In this document: piece after piece, positions 33,940 to 43,336 of the stretch
How positions within the stretch are numbered: position 1 is the stretch's first letter
How the letters are laid out: each line of letters starts with the position of its first letter
Origin: JAWPMT01 sp965215825
Lineage (GTDB): Bacteria; Bacteroidota; Bacteroidia; Cytophagales; Cyclobacteriaceae
Direction: 5' to 3'
DNA: 64,000 nt
Assembly (NCBI GenBank): GCA_965215825.1
Contig: CBDCEM010000003.1
Span: 1,054,001 to 1,118,000 of the forward strand
Translations under genes and position numbers: made by a program
The notes under the pieces: generated by a model
The model's input: the letters and a program-made list of their open reading frames with translations, nothing else
Databases searched by the model: none
What the model was told of the DNA's origin: nothing

Positions 33940-36900
33940 TTAATCAATTAATAGGTTCCTATAGCTTTCCTGGAATTCCATAAACGATTGGTTGAGATCG
34001 TCCAAATCCTGCTCCAGGTTATCAAAGTTATTTTCTTTTATCTTCTTTTCAATGTATTCTGCAAGTCGTGATAATTTTTCGATCCCTAAAGTCCCCGCAT
34101 TTCCTTTCAATGTATGCAAAGCAGTCTTAAGTGACTCTATATCATTTGATGCGAACCAATGAGGTGCATTAGCCATCTGCTCGCTCGCTTCTTCATCAAA
34201 TTCTTCAAGGACACTCTGAATCAATTCCGTTCCTCCGTATTTGTGTAAATGATTGAGTGTGTTTTGGTTGATCACAAGGAGTTCGGCGTGTTTAGAGAAA
34301 ACTTCACCATCGACAGCAGTTTTAGGTTCAAAATTCACCCAACTCTTCACCTTTTCAATGAGTGAATTGGCTTTGATTGGTTTGGCCAAATAGTCGTCCA
34401 TTCCCTGACTCAGGAATTTCGAACGATCCTCTTCCATAGAATAGGCTGTCATCGCGACGATAGGAGCGAGCTCTTTTATGCCGAGTGCTTTGATTTTGGT
34501 AGTGGCTTCTACACCGTCCATCTTCGGCATCTGGATGTCCATGAAGATCAGGTCAAAAACTTCATTTGAAACCAATTCTATAGCAGTAAAGCCATCCTGA
34601 GCTTCTACAACCTGACAACCAGATTTTTTTAGGATTTGACTGGCAACTCGTCGGTTAATGTCATTATCGTCTACCAGTAATACTTTGGGTTCTGTACTGG
34701 TGAATTCTTTGACGATAAAGGGCTCTTCTTCCTTTTCCTGATACTCCGATGGCTCAGTGATACGTACAGCATGAAAGGTGAACCAAAATGTGCTTCCTAA
34801 TCCTGGGGTTGAAACTACGCCAATTTCTCCCTCCATGGATTTTACTAATTCACTGGAAATTGCCAAACCAAGACCAGTTCCTCCATAGATCTTGGAGCTG
34901 GAGTTGTCCACCTGGCTGAAACTTTGGAATAGTTTCTTCTGATCCTCTTCTGATATCCCAATACCCGAGTCCTTTACGGAAACCTGAAAAATCATTTGAT
35001 CTTCCTTTTCTTCCCGTATGCGGATGGAGATGTTGATTTTTCCTTTGGTAGGAGAAAACTTGATCGCATTGGAGGTTAGGTTGGATATAACCTGCAATAG
35101 GCGAGTTTCATCTGCCAGAACCCATTCAGGAATTTTGTTCCCCAGGTGGTAGTAAAGTTGCGTATTATTCAGATAGGCCTGTTGTGAAAATAGTTCGTAG
35201 ATACGCTCAAAAGTTTCTACAAGGCGAACAGGTTTCCTTCGGATTTCCATTTTTCCAGCCTCTATTTTAGAGAGGTCCAGAATATCATTAAGAATATTGA
35301 GTAAGGTATCTGAGGACTGTTTGATGGTACGAACATATTCTGACTGTTCTCCATCCAGCCCTGTAGACCCCAACAAATCGATCATGCCTATGATGCCATT
35401 CATAGGAGTTCGGATCTCGTGACTCATGTTTGCAAGGAAACGTTCCTTTATTTGCAGGGAATGTTCGGCCAGGTCCTTTGCTTTTCGTAACTCAACATTG
35501 GTATTCTTTAATTGAGTAATGTCCCGGGCGACACCTTCTATCTCTATTTTTCTGCTGGTTTTAGAGACCATACGTACGTTACACAGAAAGTTGATTTCCT
35601 CACCGGACTTGGTCAGTACATTTCCTTCAATGTTTCGAATTCGTTTTTTATTGAATAACTCCTTGATTAGTTCGGTAAAGCCAACTTTCGATAAAAAGTA
35701 ATCTCCAATGTTTCTATCTATAAGTTCTTTTGACGTAAATCCGAGTACTTCTTGCACAGAAGGACTCACCATCGATATGATGCCCTCAACATCACACCGA
35801 AAATAAATGTCCTGGAAGGATTCGAAGATGTTACGAAACTTCTCCTCACTTTCCATCAAAGACCGCTCATTGTCCTTTTTTTCCGTGATATCGTTCGCCA
35901 GAACTGAAACTTCGTCAATACTTCCATCCGGCATGTAGATGGGATTTAGGAAAATATCTCGCCAAATCTCGTTGCCCTGGTCGCTGATCAGTTTATGCTG
36001 GAAATTGATGATCTCTCCTTCAAAAGCTTTTCGGTATTGACTAAGCCATAGCGTTTTGTCGATTTTCTCTACCTTTTTCAAACGCTTACCTGTCAGGCTC
36101 ATACTGATCTCAGGTTGAAACCCATAGTTAGCGTGAAAGGATTCCGAGAAGTTTTCGTTGAAGGAAGTAAAGCTGTAATTGCGATCGACACTCCATATTT
36201 GGTGAGTGGTACTTTCGAAAATGGCACTCAAACGCGCCGCCTGATCTTCAATTTTCCGTTCGTCACTTCTTCTCTGTAGGGCTAAGCTTACCTGACTTCC
36301 GATAAAGTCCAGTAATTCAAGGTCTTTGTCATTGTATCCGGTTTCATGTCGATAGGAGTAGACGGACATGACGCCAATGGATTTGTTTGAATATCTCATG
36401 ACCACTCCCAGCCAAATTCTTGGTAGAGGTTGGATGGATTTTAACCCTTTTCTTTCAAGGACTTTCTCGATCCCCTCAGCATACATGATGAGGGGTTTGC
36501 CATATTCGAACGTGTATTTAGCCAGTAAGGCATCTAATTCTGCAGTTGCCTTGGGATTCGTTGATTCATTGGTAATGTATGGAAAATGAAACCCTTTTTT
36601 GTTGGGATTCTTTAGTGCGATCGTGAAGTTGCGGACTTTTAGAAAGTTCTTTAGTTCTTCATAAACTCGATTGTAGAATTCATCAATATTTCTTCTTTGG
36701 ATGGTAAGAGAAGCAATTTTATAGTACAGGCTCTGTGCTTTTTCGGCACGAACCCGCTCAGTAATATCGAAGAAGATACAGTGGTACTCAATAGGATTCT
36801 CATCTTCGAAGACACACGTCATCGTACCTTTGACAAATATGTTTTTTCCGTATTTGGATATAAGTACGGTATCAAGCTTTTCACTTTTGACACCAGCAGT

Positions 36901-37209
36901 GATCTTAAGAAGTTTCTCTAAAGTAGAGCGACGGTGGTCCGGATGGATGGCATCCACAAAACGCAGGTCTTTGAGTTCGTTTTCCGAATACCCAAGTTTG
37001 TTTTTCCATGCATCATTGACGAAAATGATTTCGCCACGAGGTTCGAAGATCTGAATCAGGTCACTGGAACTATTGAAAAGTTCCTTGAAATGGTGGTTGG
37101 TTTTTTCAAGTGTTCGAGAATGCTCCTTCTGGATGATGGTCAGCTTTTTTTGCAAACCGATCACTTGTCGTTGGAGACTCGCTAAGGAAGCGTCAATAAT
37201 CTCTCCCAT
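33940..37209 (-). CDS. Cytoplasmic hybrid histidine kinase (PAS-GAF-PAS-PAS-HisKA-HATPase-REC-HPt)
   Basis: A 1089-residue kinase with no membrane helix. In order: a coiled-coil (about 10-45), PAS (46-150), GAF (about 160-315), PAS (about 325-445), PAS (about 455-570), HisKA with His597 (NMSHEIRTPMNG), HATPase with NLTSNAIKF and DSGIGI, a receiver with Asp891 (FMDIQMPKMDG), and HPt with His1032 (LHTLKGNAG). This allows a full His-Asp-His relay to the CheY-like protein encoded next. The sensory ligand is unknown. It heads the operon that ends in the RqcH-like factor. Confidence 0.92.
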   Translation of the reverse strand: MGEIIDASLASLQRQVIGLQKKLTIIQKEHSRTLEKTNHHFKELFNSSSDLIQIFEPRGEIIFVNDAWKNKLGYSENELKDLRFVDAIHPDHRRSTLEKLLKITAGVKSEKLDTVLISKYGKNIFVKGTMTCVFEDENPIEYHCIFFDITERVRAEKAQSLYYKIASLTIQRRNIDEFYNRVYEELKNFLKVRNFTIALKNPNKKGFHFPYITNESTNPKATAELDALLAKYTFEYGKPLIMYAEGIEKVLERKGLKSIQPLPRIWLGVVMRYSNKSIGVMSVYSYRHETGYNDKDLELLDFIGSQVSLALQRRSDERKIEDQAARLSAIFESTTHQIWSVDRNYSFTSFNENFSESFHANYGFQPEISMSLTGKRLKKVEKIDKTLWLSQYRKAFEGEIINFQHKLISDQGNEIWRDIFLNPIYMPDGSIDEVSVLANDITEKKDNERSLMESEEKFRNIFESFQDIYFRCDVEGIISMVSPSVQEVLGFTSKELIDRNIGDYFLSKVGFTELIKELFNKKRIRNIEGNVLTKSGEEINFLCNVRMVSKTSRKIEIEGVARDITQLKNTNVELRKAKDLAEHSLQIKERFLANMSHEIRTPMNGIIGMIDLLGSTGLDGEQSEYVRTIKQSSDTLLNILNDILDLSKIEAGKMEIRRKPVRLVETFERIYELFSQQAYLNNTQLYYHLGNKIPEWVLADETRLLQVISNLTSNAIKFSPTKGKINISIRIREEKEDQMIFQVSVKDSGIGISEEDQKKLFQSFSQVDNSSSKIYGGTGLGLAISSELVKSMEGEIGVVSTPGLGSTFWFTFHAVRITEPSEYQEKEEEPFIVKEFTSTEPKVLLVDDNDINRRVASQILKKSGCQVVEAQDGFTAIELVSNEVFDLIFMDIQMPKMDGVEATTKIKALGIKELAPIVAMTAYSMEEDRSKFLSQGMDDYLAKPIKANSLIEKVKSWVNFEPKTAVDGEVFSKHAELLVINQNTLNHLHKYGGTELIQSVLEEFDEEASEQMANAPHWFASNDIESLKTALHTLKGNAGTLGIEKLSRLAEYIEKKIKENNFDNLEQDLDDLNQSFMEFQESYRNLLID

Positions 37210-37248
37210 AATCTTAAAATTACCTAATTATTCCTAGTTTTAGTCCAT

Positions 37249-38172
37249 ATGAGTGAAGAGCCCGAAAAATATTTGTTAGCTATTGTCGGACCTACCGCGA
37301 GTGGAAAAACTGCAATGGCTATTGAACTGGCAAATTGGTTAGGAGCAGAGATTATTTCGGCAGATTCTCGTCAGGTTTTTAAGGAGTTGCAAATTGGTAC
37401 AGCCAAGCCAACAGATCAAGAACTTGCACAAGCTCCTCATCACTTTATCAATCATTGTCATATTACTGATCGATACGATGTTGGACAGTATGAACGTGAA
37501 GTGTTAGAAAAATTGAATGAATTACACCAGCTATGCAAAGTAGTAATCATGGCCGGAGGCTCGGGTCTTTACTGTAAGGCGGTTTGGGCAGGGCTGGATA
37601 AGTTTCCGGAGATTGATATTTCCTTTCGGGAATCCCTTAAGAATGAGCATCATCAATCTGGTTTGGGGCCACTTCTTGAAGAACTGGAACGAAAAGATCC
37701 GGAGTACTTTGATATCGTTGACCGGCAAAACCCTCAACGTGTCATACGGGCCCTGGAAGTGATCCGTGCAACACAAAAAACTTTCACCTTTTTCAGAGAA
37801 AATGAAAAGCCAAAAATTCCCCGTACGTTCAAAAACATCAAGGTGGGAATAGAAATGCCCAGAGAAGATCTATATGAAAGAATAGATAAGCGGATGGACC
37901 TTATGATTGATGTGGGCCTGTTTGAAGAGGCAAAGAAAATGTTGCCCTACCGTAAGTACAATGCGTTACAAACGGTAGGTTATACAGAGATATTCAGGTA
38001 TTTTGATGGAGAGTATGATAAGGACGAGGCGATTCGACTTCTTAAGAGAAACTCACGAAGATACGCGAAGCGACAACTCACATGGTTCAAAAGAGATCCC
38101 GAAATCAAGTGGTATCATCCTGAACAGGTAGAGACGATTAAGGATGATATCTTGATAATTTTAAATGCTTAA
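37249..38172 (+). CDS. miaA: tRNA dimethylallyltransferase
   Basis: This 307-residue enzyme adds a dimethylallyl group to A37 of tRNAs that read U-starting codons. It has the P-loop GPTASGKTAMAIELA (residues 14-28), the ISADSRQVFKELQIGTAKPT stretch, and GGSGLYCKAVWAGL, all diagnostic of MiaA. Start at the ATG at 37249, divergent from the hybrid-kinase gene. Its 3' end overlaps pfkA, which is convergent, by 12 bp. Confidence 0.95.
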   Translation: MSEEPEKYLLAIVGPTASGKTAMAIELANWLGAEIISADSRQVFKELQIGTAKPTDQELAQAPHHFINHCHITDRYDVGQYEREVLEKLNELHQLCKVVIMAGGSGLYCKAVWAGLDKFPEIDISFRESLKNEHHQSGLGPLLEELERKDPEYFDIVDRQNPQRVIRALEVIRATQKTFTFFRENEKPKIPRTFKNIKVGIEMPREDLYERIDKRMDLMIDVGLFEEAKKMLPYRKYNALQTVGYTEIFRYFDGEYDKDEAIRLLKRNSRRYAKRQLTWFKRDPEIKWYHPEQVETIKDDILIILNA

Positions 38173-39132
38173 TACCTGTACCAGCCTCATCAAATCTTCA
38201 TTGATTGGTTTAGCTTTCGTAATCGCAAGCTTGAAACTGGTGTAGTGTACTTTTTTGTCAATGATACCAGCCATTACATTTGTGTTGCCATTGACAAGAC
38301 CTTCTACTGCCGCCATGCCCAATCTTGAAGCGAGAATTCGATCAAATGAAGTTGGAGACCCTCCTCGTTGCATGTGCCCTAATGTGGATACTCGAATATC
38401 CAGTCCTGGGAGTTCCGAAGAAACCTTGGAAGCGATATCCAGAGCACTGCCTTGCTGGCCACCTTCTGCACAAATAACGATAGAAGATGTCTTTTGTCGA
38501 TCGCGACCTTCTTTCAACGTCTGGATCACATCATTGATGGTGGTGGAAGTTTCCGGAACCATTACCATTTCCGCACCGCCGCCTATTGCACATTGAATAG
38601 CAATATAGCCAGAATGGCGACCCATCACTTCGATGAAGAATACCCTGTCATGGGAATTAGCAGTATCCCTGATCTTATCAATGGAATCAAGCGCTGTATT
38701 TACAGCAGTATCAAAGCCGATTGTAAAATCCGAGCCATAAAGATCATTATCGATGGTACCGGGTGCTCCAACCGTAGGGATTCCAAATTCTTCATGAAAG
38801 ATATTGGCACCTGTAAAAGTTCCGTCTCCTCCAATGGCAACCAGACCTTCAATTCCTCTTTTCTTCAATTGATCAAAGGCTTTCTTACGGCCTTCGGGGG
38901 TCATGAATTCCTTGCTTCTTGCGGATTTCAGGATAGTTCCACCTCGTTGCAAGATATTGCTTACAGAATAAGACTTCATCTTGTAGATGTCGCCTTCAAT
39001 CATGCCATTGTACCCGTATTTGATACCGTAGACATCTAATCCTAAGAACAAGGAAGTCCGTACTACAGATCGAATGCAGGCATTCATCCCAGGTGCGTCC
39101 CCTCCAGAAGTAAATACTCCAATGCTTTTCAT
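38161..39132 (-). CDS. pfkA: 6-phosphofructokinase
   Basis: This 323-residue ATP-dependent enzyme makes fructose 1,6-bisphosphate. The motifs TSGGDAPGMNACIRSVVR, AIGGDGTFTGA, PGTIDNDLYGSDFTIGF (catalytic Asp) and EVMGRHSGYIA are those of bacterial PfkA. Length fits the about 320-residue family. Its 3' end overlaps the convergent miaA by 12 bp; the 278-bp gap upstream contains the probable promoter and no other gene. Confidence 0.95.
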   Translation of the reverse strand: MKSIGVFTSGGDAPGMNACIRSVVRTSLFLGLDVYGIKYGYNGMIEGDIYKMKSYSVSNILQRGGTILKSARSKEFMTPEGRKKAFDQLKKRGIEGLVAIGGDGTFTGANIFHEEFGIPTVGAPGTIDNDLYGSDFTIGFDTAVNTALDSIDKIRDTANSHDRVFFIEVMGRHSGYIAIQCAIGGGAEMVMVPETSTTINDVIQTLKEGRDRQKTSSIVICAEGGQQGSALDIASKVSSELPGLDIRVSTLGHMQRGGSPTSFDRILASRLGMAAVEGLVNGNTNVMAGIIDKKVHYTSFKLAITKAKPINEDLMRLVQVLSI

Positions 39133-39380
39133 ATAGACCTTTTAATGACGGGGTGAATCGCTTAAAAATGGCTAAATGGATGTTGTCCATCGTGACCGTT
39201 CTCAAACCGGCGCCAATATTAAATAAAATTTGAATAGATGGGCATGAATGATGTTCATTTATACATGAAATATGGAACGCAAACGATTTACTTTCTGTCA
39301 ATCGTTTTATTCTATCGGTTTTACCGTCGAATTATGTGAATAAGCGCTATCATCCTGACATGCTCTGTGTACAATTCAAT

Positions 39381-39388
39381 TAGTTTTG
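39381..39388 (+). promoter_or_regulatory. Bacteroidota -7 promoter box for the glycosyltransferase
   Basis: TAGTTTTG matches TAnnTTTG exactly. It predicts a transcript start near 39395, about 16 bp before the proposed TTG start of the glycosyltransferase gene, which supports that unusual start codon. No perfect -33 TTTG is found. Confidence 0.4.
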
Positions 39389-39410
39389 TTGCTCTTTAGC
39401 TCCGAGGCAA

Positions 39411-40724
39411 TTGCATACAAAAAAGAAAAAAGTACTGATCATTACCTACTACTGGCCTCCAAGTGGAGGAGTAGGAGTTCAACGCTGGATGCATTTTGCT
39501 ATCAATCTCAAGAAGTTAGGATGGGAACCAATAGTTTATACCCCCTCTAATCCTCAATTTGATATCAGGGACGAAGCGCTTTTAGAACTTGTTGCGGATA
39601 TTAAAGTCATTCAACAACCCATTTGGGAGCCCTTTTCCATTTTTCACAGACTAACAGGAAAGAAAAACAAGGATAAGATTCAACAGGGTTTGGTACTTGA
39701 GAAATCCAGCAAGAGCTGGTTGGACCACTTGTTTGTATGGATAAGAGGAAATCTGTTTGTACCAGATCCACGAGTCTTCTGGGTTCGTCCATCTACGAAG
39801 TTTTTAACAAAATTCATTCAGGAAGAGCAGATCAGCCACTGTATTACAACAAGCCCTCCCCATAGTATGCATCTGATTGGACTGCAGTTGAAGAAGAAGA
39901 TCCCTCAATTGAAGTGGATGCCAGACTTGCGGGATGCCTGGTCGGGATGGGACATTTTGCCTAAACTGTACGTTTCTGGCCCCGTGCTGAGCTTGCATCG
40001 CAAGTTGGAAAGACGTGTTTTGGAAAATTGTGATCGGGTGCTAACAGTTGGGAAAGGGTATGCAGACGAATTTCAGTCCAAAACCAGCAAGGAACTTGAT
40101 ATACATGTAATCCGAAATGGCATGCCAGTCAGAAAATCCACAGAATCATATGAGACTGATAAACAACATTTTACTATCGGATATTTTGGTTTGCTCAATG
40201 AGTTGCGAGACCCTGACTTCCTTTGGGACAGCCTCAGCAAACTTTGCAGCGAAGATTTTTCGCTTGGTAGTCGACTAAAAATTAGAATTGGAGGCATCGT
40301 GAGCGATACGATCAAAAATCGCTTGAAGGATGATGAATACCTGGGTCCCAGAACTTCATTTTTAGGGTATTTGAATCACCAGGATATTTTTCAGGAGTAT
40401 AATAAATGTGATCTGTTGCTTTTGCTTCAAAATAAAAGCAATAATGCAAAATGGGTACTGCCCGTTAAGTTTTTCGAATACCTGTCCGCCAGGAGGCCTA
40501 TTCTTTGTATCACACCCTCCCGAGGAGAACTAGCAGAAATTATTGAAGAACATGAAATAGGAGAGGTCCACTCGGTAAACAGTATGGATGAAATGGGTCA
40601 ATTCATCAAAGCGGTCAATTCCGGTTCCTATGACACGAATCAGGCACATTATGATAAGTTATTAGCGGAAAACTCGCGAGATCAACAGGCCAGGGATTTA
40701 GTATCTCTGCTGGACGGCTTTTAG
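39411..40724 (+). CDS. Glycosyltransferase family 4-like
   Basis: A 437-residue protein with an N-terminal TYYWPPSGGVGVQRW motif and a C-terminal donor-binding half (KSNNAKWVLPVKFFEYLSAR, with the Lys and Glu of the GT4 site). This fits a GT-B glycosyltransferase, perhaps in polysaccharide or lipid assembly. No ATG precedes the conserved opening, so a TTG at 39411 is the likely start; a purine-rich GAGGC lies just upstream, and a -7 box at 39381-39388 gives a short leader. Its 3' end overlaps the aminotransferase gene, which is convergent, by four bases. Confidence 0.83.
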   Translation: MHTKKKKVLIITYYWPPSGGVGVQRWMHFAINLKKLGWEPIVYTPSNPQFDIRDEALLELVADIKVIQQPIWEPFSIFHRLTGKKNKDKIQQGLVLEKSSKSWLDHLFVWIRGNLFVPDPRVFWVRPSTKFLTKFIQEEQISHCITTSPPHSMHLIGLQLKKKIPQLKWMPDLRDAWSGWDILPKLYVSGPVLSLHRKLERRVLENCDRVLTVGKGYADEFQSKTSKELDIHVIRNGMPVRKSTESYETDKQHFTIGYFGLLNELRDPDFLWDSLSKLCSEDFSLGSRLKIRIGGIVSDTIKNRLKDDEYLGPRTSFLGYLNHQDIFQEYNKCDLLLLLQNKSNNAKWVLPVKFFEYLSARRPILCITPSRGELAEIIEEHEIGEVHSVNSMDEMGQFIKAVNSGSYDTNQAHYDKLLAENSRDQQARDLVSLLDGF

Positions 40725-41539
40725 ACCTGAGATTGCTCTCTCAGATATTCCTGAAAGGCCTTTTGAATTTTCACAGTATATGGGCCTGGAACATTCCATT
40801 GTTTTTCGTCTACGAAACAAACAGGTAGCACTTCTTTGATGGTACTGGTAAGGAAAATTTCATCAGCAGATAGTAAGTCCTCCAAACTGAGTACGCCGAC
40901 CTCAACTGGCAAGATCTCCTTCGCGACTTTCAATACATGAAGTCTGGTAATTCCGTGTAAAATATTCGTCGAGGGTGTGATCAGTCTTCCATCCTTAATG
41001 ACAAAGACATTACTCCTTGAAGCTTCCGAAACCTGTCCATTGAAATGATAGAGCACCTCTCCAGCCTTTGCTGCTATCCGCTTTCGGTGGAGGGCATAAG
41101 AATTCAGGTAGACCAAAGATTTGATTTCAGGGGAATCTCGTAAAAATTCCTCTGTGATGACGCCCATTTCTGTTGGGAATACTTCTAGATCAAAAGGTGT
41201 GTTGATGATGTAGAAAAAGGGCTGGAACAAGGTGTCTAGCGTATCCGTTCCGTCCCCAACCAACACGATTTTGAAAGTGCTGTGTTTGAACTGATTTCTT
41301 GATTGCAATTCACTTACGATCACCTCAATTTCTTCTCTTTCGATCAAACGAGTAAGATTGAGGAATTTTTGTGACTTCTCAAATCGGTTCAGGTAGTCCT
41401 GAAAGAACCTTGGTTTTGAGTCCTGAGCCCTGAAAAGGTCAAAAATGCCATAAGCCCTTTGGATGCCTGTTTGAGTAACAGGCATGACAGCCTTTTCCTC
41501 AGGAACAAACTCTCCATTCAGGTAAAAGCACCTTGACAT
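40721..41539 (-). CDS. Class IV aminotransferase-like PLP enzyme
   Basis: A 272-residue fold-type IV PLP protein. The expected Lys lies in SPEIKSLVYLNSYALHRKRI, and the C-terminal VSEASRSNVFVIKDG and STNILHGITRLHVLK segments match the PLP-phosphate site of branched-chain or D-amino-acid transaminases and aminodeoxychorismate lyases. It starts directly at the stop of the thioesterase gene and belongs to the sppA-bioB operon. Substrate not readable; a role in 4-aminobenzoate synthesis is one option. Confidence 0.82.
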   Translation of the reverse strand: MSRCFYLNGEFVPEEKAVMPVTQTGIQRAYGIFDLFRAQDSKPRFFQDYLNRFEKSQKFLNLTRLIEREEIEVIVSELQSRNQFKHSTFKIVLVGDGTDTLDTLFQPFFYIINTPFDLEVFPTEMGVITEEFLRDSPEIKSLVYLNSYALHRKRIAAKAGEVLYHFNGQVSEASRSNVFVIKDGRLITPSTNILHGITRLHVLKVAKEILPVEVGVLSLEDLLSADEIFLTSTIKEVLPVCFVDEKQWNVPGPYTVKIQKAFQEYLREQSQV

Positions 41540-41976
41540 TATTGATAACCTATCTCTTTCGTGAGTTCAATTTGACTTTTCATGAAATGTCCGGTTCCAA
41601 AAGCCACTTCTTTACCTTTTTCATCTACCAATGATGAATGTGCAATGAACAAATTGCGAGACTGAAACTGCAGTTTACCCGTCGCAGTTAAGATTCCTTT
41701 GGCGACTGGTCGAACCAGATTGGTGTTGAAATTGGTTGTGAGCACAAATCGATCGGTTACTATGGAGTTCACCGCGAAAAAAGCAGCATCATCAAGTAGT
41801 TTAAAGTAAATAGATCCGTGTATCGCACCCAATGCATGAAAGTACTTTTCCTGGATTGTGAGAGAAACCACCGCTTGCTTTTTACTGATTTCGATGGCAG
41901 TGGTTTCATACATTTCCTGCTGGATATTGCTTTGCAGGTACATGCGTTCCAATTTCCGGAAGTGTTCTTCGATCAT
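41539..41976 (-). CDS. PaaI-like hotdog thioesterase
   Basis: A 145-residue protein with the hotdog core FHALGAIHGSIYFKLLDDAAFFAVNS and a second sheet FVLTTNFNTNLVRPVAKG, typical of the PaaI/DUF4442-type thioesterases. It is distinct from the paaI in the phenylacetate cluster. It overlaps bioB by four bases (ATGA) and the aminotransferase by one, so all are co-translated. The acyl-CoA or ACP substrate is unknown. Confidence 0.82.
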   Translation of the reverse strand: MIEEHFRKLERMYLQSNIQQEMYETTAIEISKKQAVVSLTIQEKYFHALGAIHGSIYFKLLDDAAFFAVNSIVTDRFVLTTNFNTNLVRPVAKGILTATGKLQFQSRNLFIAHSSLVDEKGKEVAFGTGHFMKSQIELTKEIGYQ

Positions 41977-42965
41977 GCTTCGCTCATCTCAAATTTATCA
42001 GCAGCCGCTCCTTTGAAGGACGCACGAGGTTTGAGATTCAGGGTTTGAAACATTTCTTTATCCTGATTTACTTCAGGATTGGGTGTTGTTAATAATTCAT
42101 CTCCTGCAAAGATGGAGTTGGCTCCAGCCAGGAAGCAAAGAGCTTGCTCTTCTACAGTCATTCGCACCCTGCCTGCAGAAAGCCGAACCTGAGCTTTTGG
42201 CATGATGATTCGAGCGGTTGCGATCATTCGGACCATATCCCAAACGGATACTTTGGGTTGTTCTTCCAATGGGGTACCAGGAACTGGAACCAATGCATTA
42301 ACAGGAACAGATTCCGGATGTTCTGGCAAATTCGCCAGCGTCTCTAACATCCCAACCCGATCCATTACAGTTTCACCCATCCCGATGATTCCACCTGAGC
42401 AAACTGAAATGTTGGCTTTTCGGACATTGGTCAAGGTATCCAGACGATTGTCGTAGGTACGTGTAGTAATGATTTCTTCGTAGTGTTCTTCACTGGTGTC
42501 CAGGTTATGATTGTACGCATACAGCCCTGCGTCTTTCAATTTTTGTGCCTGATCCTCAGAGAGCATGCCCAGAGTACAGCACACTTCCATCCCCATCTCA
42601 TTTACTCCTTTTACCATGTCGATCACCTTGTCGAAATCGCGGTTGTCCCTTACTTCTCTCCATGCAGCTCCCATGCAGAAACGGGTGGAACCATTGTCTT
42701 TGGCAGTTTGGGCTTTCCCCAAAACTACGTCCACGTCCAATAGTTTGTGAACTTTTACGTCGGTATGGTACCTTGCTGCTTGCGGGCAATACGCACAATC
42801 TTCGGGACACCCACCTGTTTTCACAGATAATAGGGTACACACTTGTACTTCACTGGGGTCATTATTCGCGCGATGAACAGTAGCCGCGTCATAAATCAGG
42901 TCCATTAACGGACGATCATAGATGGCTTGAATTTCTTCCTTGGTCCAGTCGTGTCTTAATTGCAT
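41973..42965 (-). CDS. bioB: Biotin synthase
   Basis: This 330-residue radical SAM enzyme inserts sulfur into dethiobiotin. The radical SAM cluster CPEDCAYC (residues 54-61), the family motif YNHNLDTSEEHY, and the GIIGMGETVMDRVGML stretch are characteristic. Other bio genes are not in the window, so it stands apart from its pathway. It sits between a small membrane protein and a hotdog thioesterase on the same strand. Confidence 0.94.
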   Translation of the reverse strand: MQLRHDWTKEEIQAIYDRPLMDLIYDAATVHRANNDPSEVQVCTLLSVKTGGCPEDCAYCPQAARYHTDVKVHKLLDVDVVLGKAQTAKDNGSTRFCMGAAWREVRDNRDFDKVIDMVKGVNEMGMEVCCTLGMLSEDQAQKLKDAGLYAYNHNLDTSEEHYEEIITTRTYDNRLDTLTNVRKANISVCSGGIIGMGETVMDRVGMLETLANLPEHPESVPVNALVPVPGTPLEEQPKVSVWDMVRMIATARIIMPKAQVRLSAGRVRMTVEEQALCFLAGANSIFAGDELLTTPNPEVNQDKEMFQTLNLKPRASFKGAAADKFEMSEA

Positions 42966-42966
42966 G

Positions 42967-43329
42967 TTAGTTCTTGGGTTTTTCTTGGGTTTCCAATTCC
43001 GCTAGTTTATGCTTGATTTCTTTAATATCTTCTTGAATCTCTCTAAGCACCGGATTGGAAGTAGCGTGATTCCTGATTTCTTCTTCTCGCAAACCTAACT
43101 TAGAATCGAAGAATCCCAATATCAATGAAAAAATAATGAAGAGGAAAAAAAGTATAGGGATAGAGACAAGGCTGTAATCAAAGATGAGATCACCAGTGGG
43201 TGTTCCCTTGAACCGGTCTAGAAAAACCAACCCGATCATGAGAAATTGCGCATATCCGATATACATTCTGGCCCTGTCCACGTACACTTTCCAGCGAATC
43301 AGACTTCTCCGGTTGAATTTAATGGCCAT
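42967..43329 (-). CDS. Small two-helix membrane protein
   Basis: A 120-residue protein with two membrane helices (about 24-44 and 49-72) and a charged C-terminal coiled-coil (REIQEDIKEIKHKLAELE). No enzymatic motif. It lies 8 bp after sppA and 1 bp before bioB on the same strand, which suggests co-transcription. Function unknown. Confidence 0.72.
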   Translation of the reverse strand: MAIKFNRRSLIRWKVYVDRARMYIGYAQFLMIGLVFLDRFKGTPTGDLIFDYSLVSIPILFFLFIIFSLILGFFDSKLGLREEEIRNHATSNPVLREIQEDIKEIKHKLAELETQEKPKN

Positions 43330-43336
43330 TCGAGGG

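Noticed and set aside
38452..39039. Open 195-codon frame on the plus strand opposite pfkA
   Set aside because: It lies fully antisense to a certain pfkA gene and its protein has no recognisable motif.
41539..41976. Second PaaI as a displaced phenylacetate gene
   Set aside because: It is locked by overlaps into the bioB-aminotransferase operon and lacks the PaaI-specific NGHGVMHGG wording, so a general hotdog thioesterase is the safer call.
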